Of a stretch of 45,898 bases of DNA, positions 24,646 to 33,479 are shown piece after piece; position 1 is the stretch's first letter, and each line of letters opens with the position of its first letter. Both the position numbers and the translations under genes were made by a program. The DNA comes from Candidatus Magasanikiibacteriota bacterium. Lineage in GTDB: Bacteria; Patescibacteriota; Patescibacteriia; Magasanikbacterales; UBA922. The stretch covers positions 1 through 45,898 of the forward strand of contig JACPGR010000027.1 in NCBI GenBank assembly GCA_016182415.1. Reading direction: 5' to 3'. A model generated the notes under the pieces. The model saw only the letters and a list, made by a program, of their open reading frames with translations. It was not told where the DNA came from and did not search any database.

Positions 24646-25251
24646 ATGAACTTCCTCCTCCGTAAACTTTTCAAAAAAATTTCGCCTGAATCCGAATGTG
24701 AATTTCTTGTTCGTCGGGCGGCGACAAGTGGGTATATGGTGTTTAGAAATGAACAGTTTCGAAAGATGATAGACTTCGAGACACAATCGCAGGAAGAACA
24801 GGATAGAATTTTTAATGAGCTTACGGTTACGGCAATTGTGTATTTGATGCGTATGGTAGAAGACTCATTTGACCGAGTCAAACCTGAGCGTCAGCATTTT
24901 TGGCGGGATCTCAAAAAAATGACGCCGGATGTATTTGTAACATGGTTATCTGGAGTTGGGGTGCCACGCGAACTTACACATATATGGAAAAAATTGATTG
25001 ATATGCGTTATGAAGAATATGTGAAAGGACAACAAGAAACCCGAGCTGCGTGGAAAAAAGCCTTTGCAGAACATCCGGATAAAGACGTGTTGACTGATCA
25101 CGTTGCTCGATTGGAGTCCGTGACTGTCGGTTCACTGCTACATATCACACGCGGGAAAGCGAGTACTGACCCGGGCGATCCCTTACGTCGGCATCTGAGA
25201 ACATGGCTCTCTACATTGGAATATAAACTAGCTAAACGAATCGGATGGTAG
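24646..25251 (+). CDS. hypothetical protein, likely co-transcribed with glycosyltransferases
   Basis: I do not recognise this 201-residue protein. It is predicted to be mostly helical, basic at both ends and without signal peptide or membrane segment. Tryptophans recur (FWRDLKKM, VTWLSGVG, HIWKKLIDM, RTWLSTLEY). It ends three bases before the start codon of the next glycosyltransferase, so it is probably the first gene of that operon. It could be an accessory or regulatory partner of glycan assembly, but there is no direct evidence. Confidence 0.65.
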   Translation: MNFLLRKLFKKISPESECEFLVRRAATSGYMVFRNEQFRKMIDFETQSQEEQDRIFNELTVTAIVYLMRMVEDSFDRVKPERQHFWRDLKKMTPDVFVTWLSGVGVPRELTHIWKKLIDMRYEEYVKGQQETRAAWKKAFAEHPDKDVLTDHVARLESVTVGSLLHITRGKASTDPGDPLRRHLRTWLSTLEYKLAKRIGW

Positions 25252-25254
25252 TAT

Positions 25255-26580
25255 ATGCATATCGCAGTAGACATTCGTTGTCTTACAGAAAAAAATAGAA
25301 CTGGCGTCGGGGAATATATCTACCAACTTCTCGACGCACTTTTTAAAATTGATACAGAAAATCAGTATTTTTTGTTGTATAATTCTTTTAGTGATGTTTC
25401 AGAGATAGTTCCAAAATGGAATCAACAAAATGTGCAGTACGTCGTTTCTCGTTGGCCGAATAAATTGTTTAATTTAGCGGTTCTATTGGGGGTGATTAAA
25501 CTTGATACATGGGTGTTGCGTTTTGTGAAAAAAAATAATGAGCGAATAAGACAATATTATAATCCCCCCTTGAGGGGGGCAGGGGGTTATTCAACATGTG
25601 CAGACAAAACAAAAGCTGAAACACTCCCTAACCCCCCTCAAGGGGGGAGACGAGACGACAATGAAACCATAGAATCCCGATGCGAATCGAGACTCAGCCT
25701 GTGGGCTTCGCAATCTCACACTATCGACATATTCTTCTCCCCAAATATCAATTTTACTCATATTTCACCTCGAACAAAATTTGTACTCACCATTCATGAT
25801 CTTTCATTTGAATTATTTAAAGACTGTTATTCATGGAGACGCAGGCTGTGGCATTGGGTGGTTAATCCAAAAAAACAGTGTAGGCGAGCAGATCTTATTT
25901 TGACACCGTCGTTTAGTACAAAGATGGATGTGGAGAAGGAGTATGGTATGAGCGGAGAAAAAGTTGTATGTATATATCCGGGTTTAGGATTAGGAAGCAG
26001 GAAACCAGAAGTTGAAGAAATTAAAAAGGTACGGGAAAAATATACGTTACCTCTGAAATATATTTTGTATTTAGGGACGCTTGAGCCACGGAAAAATATT
26101 TTAGCAATTATTGATGCATTTTCAAATTCAAAACTCAAAACTCAAAACTACAAATTCATCATCGCCGGTTCACCAGGTTGGAAGTATAAAAAAATTTTAA
26201 AGAAAATTGATGAGACTCCTGGGGTTTCGTATATTGGATATATAGCTAGTGAAGATAAAACTGCGCTATATATGATGTCTAGTTTATTTGTATTCCCGTC
26301 CCTCTATGAAGGTTTTGGGTTTCCGGTTTTAGAAGCGCTTTCGTGCGGAATTCCTGTCATCACGAGTAATCGTTCATCATTACCAGAACTTGTGGAATCA
26401 CATGCGTGCATGATTAATCCCGATAATGTGTCTGAGATTTCAAAAAATATGGAGCGAATCTTGCTCCATACTTCATATCATGATATGCTCGTGCAACACA
26501 CAGATGAACTAGAACGTTTTTCTTGGGAGAAAAGTGCTAGCGAGTTGTTAGAGATATTTAAGAGAAATGTACGTATATGA
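25255..26580 (+). CDS. GT4-family glycosyltransferase with an in-frame palindromic insert
   Basis: The 441-residue protein has a GT-B fold: N-terminal MHIAVDIRCLTEKNRTGVGEY and C-terminal LGTLEPRKN, SLYEGFGFPVLEALSCGIPV with the E-x7-E motif. It is about 60 residues longer than its neighbour because residues about 98-155 (NPPLRGAGG ... ESRCESRLSLWASQS) are encoded by palindromic repeats (25561-25710). The insert lies before FFSPNINFTH in a surface loop, so the enzyme may still work. A second low-complexity patch near residue 292 (FSNSKLKTQNYKF) also looks repeat-derived. It overlaps the next gene by 4 bases (ATGA), a sign of coupling. Confidence 0.88.
   Translation: MHIAVDIRCLTEKNRTGVGEYIYQLLDALFKIDTENQYFLLYNSFSDVSEIVPKWNQQNVQYVVSRWPNKLFNLAVLLGVIKLDTWVLRFVKKNNERIRQYYNPPLRGAGGYSTCADKTKAETLPNPPQGGRRDDNETIESRCESRLSLWASQSHTIDIFFSPNINFTHISPRTKFVLTIHDLSFELFKDCYSWRRRLWHWVVNPKKQCRRADLILTPSFSTKMDVEKEYGMSGEKVVCIYPGLGLGSRKPEVEEIKKVREKYTLPLKYILYLGTLEPRKNILAIIDAFSNSKLKTQNYKFIIAGSPGWKYKKILKKIDETPGVSYIGYIASEDKTALYMMSSLFVFPSLYEGFGFPVLEALSCGIPVITSNRSSLPELVESHACMINPDNVSEISKNMERILLHTSYHDMLVQHTDELERFSWEKSASELLEIFKRNVRI
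25561..25710. repeat. palindromic repeat cluster inserted in frame in a glycosyltransferase gene
   Basis: Two copies of a C6TTGAGGGGG-type palindrome lie at 25564-25580 and 25633-25648 in opposite sense. They are followed by TCCCGAT-GCGA-ATCG (25675-25689) and CAGCCT...GGGCT-type hairpins. The last element recurs near tRNA-Arg (33236-33265) and its core also in rnpB (16514-16533). All are in phase with the reading frame and contain no stop. Confidence 0.85.
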
Positions 26581-27698
26581 AAATCGGCATTGACGCGCGC
26601 ATGATGACAAGTGGGTCAGGCATCGGGCGCTATGTCACACAACTTATCTTGAATTTAGAAAAGCTCGACCATGACAATGAGTATGTGATTTTTTTGACGA
26701 AAAAAAATTGGGATGATTTCAATTTCACACATGGAAATTTCAAAAAAGTCTTGGCGGATCTGCCGTGGTACAGTGTTAAGGAGCAACTGTTCATGCCGCG
26801 AATTATTGCGCGAGAATCTATAGATCTGATGCACTTTCCGCATTTCAATGTCCCGGTCTTGTATGACAAGCCATTTGTGGTGACGATTCATGACCTCATT
26901 ATGTTTCATCATCCTCGGCCCGAGGCGACAACGCGTGGAAAAATTATATTCAAGATTAAAGATATGGCGCATCGGTTTATCATTCGCCATACCGTACAAA
27001 AAGCAAGGCATATTATGGTGACGACACAGTTTACCAAGCTAGATGTTAGTAAAACTTTGGGCGTTTCTCAGGAAAAAATGTCAGTCATTTATCAAGCGCC
27101 GTTTGTGCAAGATGAGTGGGCGCAGACAGATAAAATGGTTTTGGAAAAGTATGGTATTAACAAAGAGTATATCATGTATGTGGGTGCTGCCTATCCGCAT
27201 AAAAATTTGTTGAGATTGCTCACTGCGTGGAAATTATTTCAGCAAAAATATGATGGAAAATTTCAATTAGTTTTAGTGGGAAAAAAAGATTATTTTTATA
27301 CGCGTTTGCTTAACAGTGCTGAATTTAACACGTGCACTAATATCATCTATACCGGTTTTGTCCAAGATGATGAGCTTGCGTCGCTCTATTCGTGGTCGAG
27401 TCTCTATGTGTTCCCGAGTCTCTACGAGGGCTTTGGCTTGCCGCCGCTTGAGGCAATGCATTTTAATATTCCGGTAGTGTCTTCAAGCGAGACATGTTTG
27501 CCTGAGGTCTTAGGAGATGCGGCACTGTATTTTGACGCCTATAATCCCGAACATATGTGTGATGTAATTAAGGTAGTTCTTGATGATACAGAAACACAAA
27601 TGATACTCATCCAAAATGGTCGTGCACGGCTTAAAGAATTATCATCACGTGATTTTGCGCAAAAAACCTGCGAAATATATATGCATGCATTGCAATAA
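26577..27698 (+). CDS. GT4-family glycosyltransferase
   Basis: The 373-residue protein has GT-B features: [20 protein letters not shown] at the N-terminus, [14 protein letters not shown] in the middle, [11 protein letters not shown] at the domain hinge and [21 protein letters not shown] with the E-x7-E motif near residue 288. Similar enzymes transfer mannose or glucose to lipid-linked glycans. Its length is normal, which makes the extra segment in the neighbouring paralogue stand out. It is translationally coupled to that gene through a 4-base overlap. Confidence 0.92.
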   Translation: MKIGIDARMMTSGSGIGRYVTQLILNLEKLDHDNEYVIFLTKKNWDDFNFTHGNFKKVLADLPWYSVKEQLFMPRIIARESIDLMHFPHFNVPVLYDKPFVVTIHDLIMFHHPRPEATTRGKIIFKIKDMAHRFIIRHTVQKARHIMVTTQFTKLDVSKTLGVSQEKMSVIYQAPFVQDEWAQTDKMVLEKYGINKEYIMYVGAAYPHKNLLRLLTAWKLFQQKYDGKFQLVLVGKKDYFYTRLLNSAEFNTCTNIIYTGFVQDDELASLYSWSSLYVFPSLYEGFGLPPLEAMHFNIPVVSSSETCLPEVLGDAALYFDAYNPEHMCDVIKVVLDDTETQMILIQNGRARLKELSSRDFAQKTCEIYMHALQ

Positions 27699-27759
27699 TT
27701 TGTTATACACAGTCATGTTAAAAAGCGGACAAAAAATCGTTTTTTTTGATATAGATTTG

Positions 27760-27768
27760 TGGTATACT
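27760..27768 (+). promoter_or_regulatory. extended -10 promoter TGGTATACT of the DUF4012 gene
   Basis: TATACT at 27763-27768 is preceded by TGG. The -35 region is a T-run without a clear hexamer. The ATG at 27797 is 28 bases downstream. Confidence 0.6.
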
Positions 27769-27796
27769 TACCTCTATAATTGTTATCTCAAATTTC

Positions 27797-30400
27797 ATGG
27801 AGAAGGAGCGGAAAAATTCAAAAAAAAAGATGCATACAAGAGCAGCTCGCACCTGTTCTATTTGTGGTAAATCAGGCCACAATACCCGAACCTGCATGGT
27901 TTTCACTGTGGCAACAGCCCCCAAAGTTGAAAAGAAAAAAATAAGTGCAGCGTATGTCGCGGTGCATGTTGCGCAAGATGTCGCACGATCTCCGCATATA
28001 CTTGAACTTGCAAAAAAAGATATGAGCCTGCATTGGAATGGCATAGATGTGTATCGTGAAAAAATAGCAGAAAAAAATACGCGTGAAGTGATAAATTTTG
28101 CAGATGCAATTATGCGGGCAAATACACAAACACAGGTAATTTTAGCCAAAGAAACATTGAAAGCGTATACTGAACCAAAAGTTGACGTAGATATTTTATC
28201 TGAAATTGCGAAGATTGGCGTGGTCGAACCTGAATTTCAATTTACCAAAAAACAAGCGGCTCAAGTTTCCTGTGTCGGAAAAAATCGAGAACGAACAATT
28301 TTTTTTGTATCTGTCATTCGTTCGATTATGCAGATTCCACAACACATGCATGGTAAAATGTTACAAATGGACGCGGTAATCAAAGAAAAATTCAGCATCA
28401 AGCGATTTGCCATAAGCGCATTGGTGCTTCTTGTACTTATCACTCTGCCATTTCCGGCTTTTGGATATTACAAAAAATTAGAAACAGATACATCTCGAAT
28501 TGTTTTGGAAAGTACCCACGCGTTTTTGTCACTCCAATCTTCAACCGTCGCTGCCTTTGAACACAATATTCCTCAAGCACAATATGATCTAAATACCGCA
28601 CTCAACGCATTTAGTACTGCTGAGGAAATTATCGACAAAGAATACAAAGCGCTTGTCTATGTGACAAGCTTGCTTCCTGTGGTAGGTACCAAAGTTTCAA
28701 GCAGACAAAAATTACTCGAAGCCGGACATGATTTGGCACTCGGAAATACCTATTTGGTAAAAGGAATTGCAGAAGCGTCTGGGGAAGGGGATGCGACGCT
28801 TGTTGATCGTTTGTCAGTATTACAACAACATATCATAAGTGCAGTGCCCAAGTATGAAGCAGCGCTTAGAACTCTTGAGCAGGTCGATCCAAAATCAATT
28901 CCAGTCGAATATCAAGAATCATTTGGCGATTTTAAACAACTCTTCGACGGCTTTATTGCAGACATGCATGATATGGACAAGGTAATCAATGGTGTGGAGT
29001 TACTCATGGGCTCGGAGGGTTTTCGTCGGTATCTCGTCATGTTTCAAAATACGCATGAACTTCGCGCGACCGGTGGATTTGCCGGAAGTTTTGCGGTGAT
29101 TGATGTCGAGAATGGTAAAATTCAACACATTGACGTGCCAGGTGGTGGAACCTATGATGTCAAAGGCCAGCTCAATGTATTTGTCAAACCGCCATTACCA
29201 CTTCAAATCGTGAATAATCGCTGGGAATTTCAAGATGCAAATTGGTTTCCAGACTTTCCCGCGTCTGCAAAAAAAATGGCATGGTTTTATCAACACGCGC
29301 GAAATAGCACCGTTGACGGGGTCATCGCGGTCAACTCCTCGGTGCTTGAACGTGTGCTTTCAGTCATGGGTCCTATAGAAAATAAAGATTATAAAATCAT
29401 TTTGGATGGTGAAACCGCGCTTGAAAAATTGCAATATGAAGTCGAGACCTATGACAATGTAGAGGAAAATACTCCCAAAGCAATACTCTCAGTCTTACTC
29501 AATCAATTGATTGAGCGCATCAAAGAAATAGAGCCACATCAAGTTATAGGCCTCGTCGAGCAATTACACCAATCGCTTGAACAGCGCGAAATCCAATTTT
29601 ATTTTAGAGACGAAGACGTAGAACAAATTTTTCGTGACTATGGATGGACCGGAGAAATGATACAAACTGATGAAAATCAGGATTATCTCATGGTGGTCAA
29701 TACTAACCTCGGAGGATCTAAGAGCGACGCACGCATGCGACAAAAAGTATATCATCAAGCGTCTATTGAAGCAGACGGGTCTATTGTCGACACGGTCATC
29801 ATCACCCGCTATCACGAAGGCGGGGATGCCCACTTTTTTGATGCGGCAAATGCCAGTTATCTGCGCATCTATGTCCCCGAAGGTTCCACGCTTTTGGATG
29901 CAGGTGGTTTTGTATATCCGGAAGAAAGTGCCTTTAGTGTCCCGCTTGAATACTATCTCGATGATGCGGACTTGACAAGGCTTGAACAAGAAGTAAGTAT
30001 GCATGTGGGTAGCGGAACACGCGTTACCAATGAATTTGGCAAGACTACATTTGCAAACTGGATTGTAACTCGGCCGACGCAAGAAACACAGGTATATTTT
30101 ACCTACAAATTACCCTTTCGTGCATTTGAAATTGACGCTTCAGCCGAAGAACAAAAATTAAGCCTGGCACGTGTGTTTGATAGTTTTACCGGTGATGAAG
30201 AATTATCTTCATATAGCATAATTGCGCAAAAACAATCCGGATCACGGAGTGATTTGTCTCATACTGTAATTTACCCCGAAAACTGGAGACCTGTCTGGAA
30301 GGTGGGGGACGAGCTTGAATTATCTATCAACGGTGCATCAGTTGAAACACCATTTGATGTGGATAAAGTCTATGGGGTAATCATGAAACAAATTAAATAA
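27797..30400 (+). CDS. DUF4012 membrane protein with an N-terminal zinc knuckle
   Basis: The 867-residue protein starts with a basic tail and a CCHC zinc knuckle, CSICGKSGHNTRTC (Cys20, Cys23, His28, Cys33; C-x2-C-x4-H-x4-C). About 160 further cytoplasmic residues follow. A single membrane helix lies near 199-220 and a large outside part follows. From about 400 on it matches DUF4012: RRYLVMFQNTHELRATGGFAGSFAV, PDFPASAKKMAWFYQ, DGVIAVNSSVLERVL. DUF4012 proteins are common in CPR and Gram-positive genomes next to glycosyltransferases; their function is unknown. A zinc knuckle at the cytoplasmic end is unexpected, as these usually bind RNA or ssDNA. The gene follows the glycosyltransferases but has its own promoter. 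Confidence 0.88.
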   Translation: MEKERKNSKKKMHTRAARTCSICGKSGHNTRTCMVFTVATAPKVEKKKISAAYVAVHVAQDVARSPHILELAKKDMSLHWNGIDVYREKIAEKNTREVINFADAIMRANTQTQVILAKETLKAYTEPKVDVDILSEIAKIGVVEPEFQFTKKQAAQVSCVGKNRERTIFFVSVIRSIMQIPQHMHGKMLQMDAVIKEKFSIKRFAISALVLLVLITLPFPAFGYYKKLETDTSRIVLESTHAFLSLQSSTVAAFEHNIPQAQYDLNTALNAFSTAEEIIDKEYKALVYVTSLLPVVGTKVSSRQKLLEAGHDLALGNTYLVKGIAEASGEGDATLVDRLSVLQQHIISAVPKYEAALRTLEQVDPKSIPVEYQESFGDFKQLFDGFIADMHDMDKVINGVELLMGSEGFRRYLVMFQNTHELRATGGFAGSFAVIDVENGKIQHIDVPGGGTYDVKGQLNVFVKPPLPLQIVNNRWEFQDANWFPDFPASAKKMAWFYQHARNSTVDGVIAVNSSVLERVLSVMGPIENKDYKIILDGETALEKLQYEVETYDNVEENTPKAILSVLLNQLIERIKEIEPHQVIGLVEQLHQSLEQREIQFYFRDEDVEQIFRDYGWTGEMIQTDENQDYLMVVNTNLGGSKSDARMRQKVYHQASIEADGSIVDTVIITRYHEGGDAHFFDAANASYLRIYVPEGSTLLDAGGFVYPEESAFSVPLEYYLDDADLTRLEQEVSMHVGSGTRVTNEFGKTTFANWIVTRPTQETQVYFTYKLPFRAFEIDASAEEQKLSLARVFDSFTGDEELSSYSIIAQKQSGSRSDLSHTVIYPENWRPVWKVGDELELSINGASVETPFDVDKVYGVIMKQIK

Positions 30401-30423
30401 TTTTCAATTTTCAAGTTGTGTAT

Positions 30424-32322
30424 ATGTCTTCAAAAAACAAAAAATTCAAAAAAGATGATACACATGTATTTGTGACTAAAGAATTGCCTGAAGAACGTGT
30501 GAAACCTGAAGATGAGGTTGATAGGTCTTCTCCCACAGATAGTAAAAAGATCACGCAGAAATTGATAGAGATTTATGAAAATGGTGACGGGTCTATGCCC
30601 GATATGCAGAAATTTGAAAAGCGAACACGAAGCAAGGTCTTGCGTGCATTTTTTGTATTGCTTTTTGCGTTGTTGTTTTTTGCAGTCGTCGCATGGCTTG
30701 GTTTTTTTGTGATTGTTCCACAGTCTGATTTTAATGAAGAAGACGTAATTTTGACTATTTCCGGAGATGAAGAAATTTCGTATGGTGCAGAGGTGTCCTA
30801 TCGCATTCGCTATCGAAATGCCCAAAATATAGCCCTTGATGACGCGAATCTCGAAGTTCGCTATCCTAAAGGTTTTGTGTTTGTGACGAGCAGTATCGCG
30901 ACTACCACAGACAATAATGACGCATGGAAGCTCGGGACGGTCGATCCGCAAGGTAGCGGATATATGGATATCACCGGACGCATGTATGGAGATATAAGTG
31001 ATGCACAATCATTTCGAGTATTTCTTAATTATATTCCTGCAAATTTCAGTTCGCAGTTTCAAAAAGTCGCGCATGTTGCCCTCACGATTACTGAGGCGCC
31101 ACTTCTACTTGATGTAGAAATTCCATCTGAAGTTGTTGCGGGAGCTGAGACGAAGGTCCTGATTCATATTAGTCCGCAAGAAGGGGAGGCACTGTCTCAT
31201 ATTCAAGTCTCATGTGAATCAGAGATGTTTAGCATTACACATATTAGTGGAAGCGGATCAGATGAAAATAAAAACTGTAGGTGGACACTTGACCAGGTAA
31301 CTCAAAAACAAGAATTCCAGGTCTCGGGTTCTTTTTTGGAAGATATCGACGCAGGGGAGAAGCAAATATTTAGGGTCGTCGTTTCCGGTTGGCAGTCGGC
31401 AGAAAAATCCGGAGAGCCATATACACTGACGCACTTTGAAAAAGAAGTAATGTTGTCAAAAGCACAAATATTATTTAATGTAGTAGTCAATGGCGGAACC
31501 GGCACGATGACTGTCGAGCCAGGAGAAAATCTCAACATGAGTGCAATGATCAAAAATAGCGGAGACATGGTCATGCACAATGCCGCACTTCGAGTCGTGA
31601 TTGAAGCTCCATCCTATACCAATCGAAGTATGCTCAATTGGGGCAAGCTCGATGTTATCGGGGACGCGGACATTTTTGGCAAACAACTCTCAGACACCGT
31701 GCGTCAAGGTGAACTAGTGTTTGACAAACGCTATATTGCAGGACTCGCACAAATCATGCCGGGTGAAGAAGTGGGAATCGATATCGTGCTCCCGATAAAA
31801 AATGGACTTGAGACTACGCTTGCCAATTACAAAAGCTCTGCCATCAGAGTCTATGCCGAGCTTAAATATACTGGATCTGACACGGCCCAGATATTAAATA
31901 GTAATGAAGTCAATTTGGCTATTGTTTCAGATCTAGATATCGACGTAACAGACGCAATTTCACAAGATGTGGAGGGAAATGCCGTACATACTGTCACATG
32001 GCTTGTGTCCAATTCATTTCATGATCTTAAAAATCTTGTACTTGAAGCGGATGTGTATGGGGATATATCAATTGATAGAAAAGATATTGTGGTACCTGCC
32101 GGAGAATTGGAGTATGATGATCAACAAAAAAAAATCATCTGGAAAATCGATACGATGCCGACGAGCATCGACGTACTTGCCATGCACATCCCGATTGTGA
32201 TTAAGACCGACAATCCCTCGCAAAAGAATCTTACTTCAAAAGTGACTATCAAAGCGCACGATGTCGTGAGTGATACAGAAATTGTGAAGTTTGGTGAGGA
32301 GATATTACTTTCCAGCACTTAA
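30424..32322 (+). CDS. single-pass membrane protein with Ig-like/DUF11-like extracellular domains
   Basis: The 632-residue protein has about 75 charged cytoplasmic residues, one strong membrane helix (about 76-100, rich in Phe/Leu) and a long exported part. This consists of beta-rich repeats such as VSYRIRYRNAQNIALDDANLEVRYP and ENLNMSAMIKNSGDMVMHNAALRVVI, typical of DUF11/CARDB-like folds. It lies 23 bases after the DUF4012 gene and probably forms an operon and functional pair with it. ATG 30424 was chosen; an in-frame GTG lies two codons earlier. Confidence 0.75.
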   Translation: MSSKNKKFKKDDTHVFVTKELPEERVKPEDEVDRSSPTDSKKITQKLIEIYENGDGSMPDMQKFEKRTRSKVLRAFFVLLFALLFFAVVAWLGFFVIVPQSDFNEEDVILTISGDEEISYGAEVSYRIRYRNAQNIALDDANLEVRYPKGFVFVTSSIATTTDNNDAWKLGTVDPQGSGYMDITGRMYGDISDAQSFRVFLNYIPANFSSQFQKVAHVALTITEAPLLLDVEIPSEVVAGAETKVLIHISPQEGEALSHIQVSCESEMFSITHISGSGSDENKNCRWTLDQVTQKQEFQVSGSFLEDIDAGEKQIFRVVVSGWQSAEKSGEPYTLTHFEKEVMLSKAQILFNVVVNGGTGTMTVEPGENLNMSAMIKNSGDMVMHNAALRVVIEAPSYTNRSMLNWGKLDVIGDADIFGKQLSDTVRQGELVFDKRYIAGLAQIMPGEEVGIDIVLPIKNGLETTLANYKSSAIRVYAELKYTGSDTAQILNSNEVNLAIVSDLDIDVTDAISQDVEGNAVHTVTWLVSNSFHDLKNLVLEADVYGDISIDRKDIVVPAGELEYDDQQKKIIWKIDTMPTSIDVLAMHIPIVIKTDNPSQKNLTSKVTIKAHDVVSDTEIVKFGEEILLSST

Positions 32323-32343
32323 GGCGCGTGTAATGATCAAATC

Positions 32344-32373
32344 TTGTATATATTGCCTGAACTATGCTATAGT
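32344..32373 (+). promoter_or_regulatory. promoter TTGTAT-N18-TGCTATAGT
   Basis: TTGTAT (32344-32349) and TATAGT (32368-32373) with a TGC extension lie upstream of the gene at 32412, leaving a leader of about 32 bases. Confidence 0.65.
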
Positions 32374-32411
32374 AGTCTTGGCTTTACGTTTATTATGTTA
32401 AGTCTGTATAT

Positions 32412-32972
32412 ATGTCTGAACAATATATTAGGGGGGGGGCGTCTGAAAGATCTCCATTACCTCTTGACATTCAAGGAGATATTCTGTCTACGTTGATTAA
32501 AGAAGCCAAAGAACGGGCTAATCTTCCCGCTGTTGTGGATACATCTGCACATTTGTCGGCAATTGTTGACAAGTCCGACAATATGTTGGCAGGTTTAGAT
32601 TCTTCAATACACGATAATATAGAACAATTGGATGAAGAGGGTACATCCCCATCTCAAGTTTTAAATTCTTCAGTAGACAATAGTACAGAACAGGCTATAA
32701 TACAATCACAATTGGAAAAGCGAAAAAAAAGAATTCATCACTTAAACAACAAAATACAAGAAACCAAAAAAGAACTTGAATTAGCATCTCAAAAACCTCC
32801 ATTGTGGAAGAGACTCTTGGGTCTGGGTCGGCAACAGCAGTCCGTATATCGTCGAGATAAGCTTGGACGAACGCTCAAAGGACTTGAACATAATTATAAA
32901 TGGGAGTTAGAACAATATAAATCTGAGAGTAAAGAACAGGATCGCCTCACAATCCTTAAAAAGGCTGCATAA
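32412..32972 (+). CDS. hypothetical coiled-coil protein with a G9 tract in codons 7-10
   Basis: I do not recognise this 186-residue hydrophilic protein. The first half is acidic and Ser-rich. Residues about 95-130 (QSQLEKRKKRIHHLNNKIQE) and 155-186 form likely coiled coils, separated by a basic LWKRLLGLGRQQQ turn. There is no membrane segment. The run of nine G at 32431-32439, only 19 bases after the start codon, encodes RGGA in the present frame. One base gained or lost would shift the frame, so expression may switch on and off. A terminator follows at 32987. Confidence 0.6.
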   Translation: MSEQYIRGGASERSPLPLDIQGDILSTLIKEAKERANLPAVVDTSAHLSAIVDKSDNMLAGLDSSIHDNIEQLDEEGTSPSQVLNSSVDNSTEQAIIQSQLEKRKKRIHHLNNKIQETKKELELASQKPPLWKRLLGLGRQQQSVYRRDKLGRTLKGLEHNYKWELEQYKSESKEQDRLTILKKAA

Positions 32973-32986
32973 TATTTTATCTTAAC

Positions 32987-33013
32987 AAAAACTCTCCGAA
33001 AAGAGAGTTTTTT
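32987..33013 (+). terminator. intrinsic terminator
   Basis: AAAAACTCTC (32987-32996) pairs with GAGAGTTTTT (33003-33012) around a CGAAAA loop, with T extending the run. Confidence 0.9.
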
Positions 33014-33044
33014 GAAAATTGAAAATTTGTACATTAGAATTTTC

Positions 33045-33203
33045 GTAACTACTCACCACCCTATGTCTGGTGAACGCAACTCTATCCCCGCCTTTCTCTT
33101 ACCGAATATAAAGGAGACAGGTGAACGTGTGTTCCCCCTCTCTTCCGTAAGAGAGGGGCGAGGGGAGAGTTGCGTTCACGAGTAAAGCAGGGTGAGTAGT
33201 TAC
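33045..33203. repeat. 159-bp imperfect inverted-repeat element
   Basis: The arms 33045-33082 and 33166-33203 share GTAACTACTCACC and TGAACGCAACTCT as inverted copies and differ only in the middle. The interior has a C/G-rich hairpin CCCCTCTCTT-CCGT-AAGAGAGGGG (33135-33158). The left arm (38 bases) occurs again, exactly inverted, at 41168-41205. No coding potential is seen in the region 32973-33303. Confidence 0.88.
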
Positions 33204-33218
33204 GATTTTTTTTGTCTG

Positions 33219-33235
33219 TGCTTCCAGAGGGAATC
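33219..33235. repeat. duplicated 3' end of tRNA-Arg
   Basis: These 17 bases equal the 3' end of the tRNA-Arg gene (33304-33320), in the same orientation; the match is 19 bases if two flanking bases are counted. The TCCCGAT/ATCGGGA hairpin follows at 33236-33253. Such tails are left by integration at tRNA genes or by local duplication. Confidence 0.75.
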
Positions 33236-33303
33236 TCCCGATGCGAATCGGGATCAGCCTTCACAGGCTGAGAACCCTAGGATTATAGTATACATTATTT
33301 TTG

Positions 33304-33375
33304 TGCTTCCAGAGGGAATCGAACCCCCATCAACGGTTCCGAAGACCGTTGTGTTATCCATTACACCATGGAAGC
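33304..33375 (-). tRNA. tRNA-Arg (TCG)
   Basis: The acceptor stem GCTTCCA/TGGAAGC closes 72 bases. The anticodon stem ACGGT/ACCGT holds the loop C-T-TCG-G-A, and the T arm carries GGTTCGATTCC. The anticodon TCG reads CGA/CGG. The discriminator base is A and CCA is not encoded. It lies downstream of tRNA-Lys on the same strand. Confidence 0.95.
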
Positions 33376-33479
33376 TCGTCTTCGCTTCGCTACGACAGAG
33401 CAGGCTCGTCTTCGCTTCGCTACGACAGAGCAGGCTCGTCTTCGCTTCGCTACGACAGAGCAGGCTCGTCTTCGCTTCG
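33374..33479. repeat. 30-bp tandem repeat between two tRNA genes, 3.5 copies
   Basis: Units start at 33374, 33404, 33434 and (partial) 33464. Each contains TCGTCTTCGCTTCGCTACGA and AGAGCAGG, and the copies are identical. The last is followed by an inverted piece GCGTAGCGAAGCGAAG (33481-33496), which completes a palindrome. The first unit begins inside the 5' end of tRNA-Arg. Related sequence is found in rnpB (CGTCTTCGCTAAAGCTACGACG). Confidence 0.95.
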
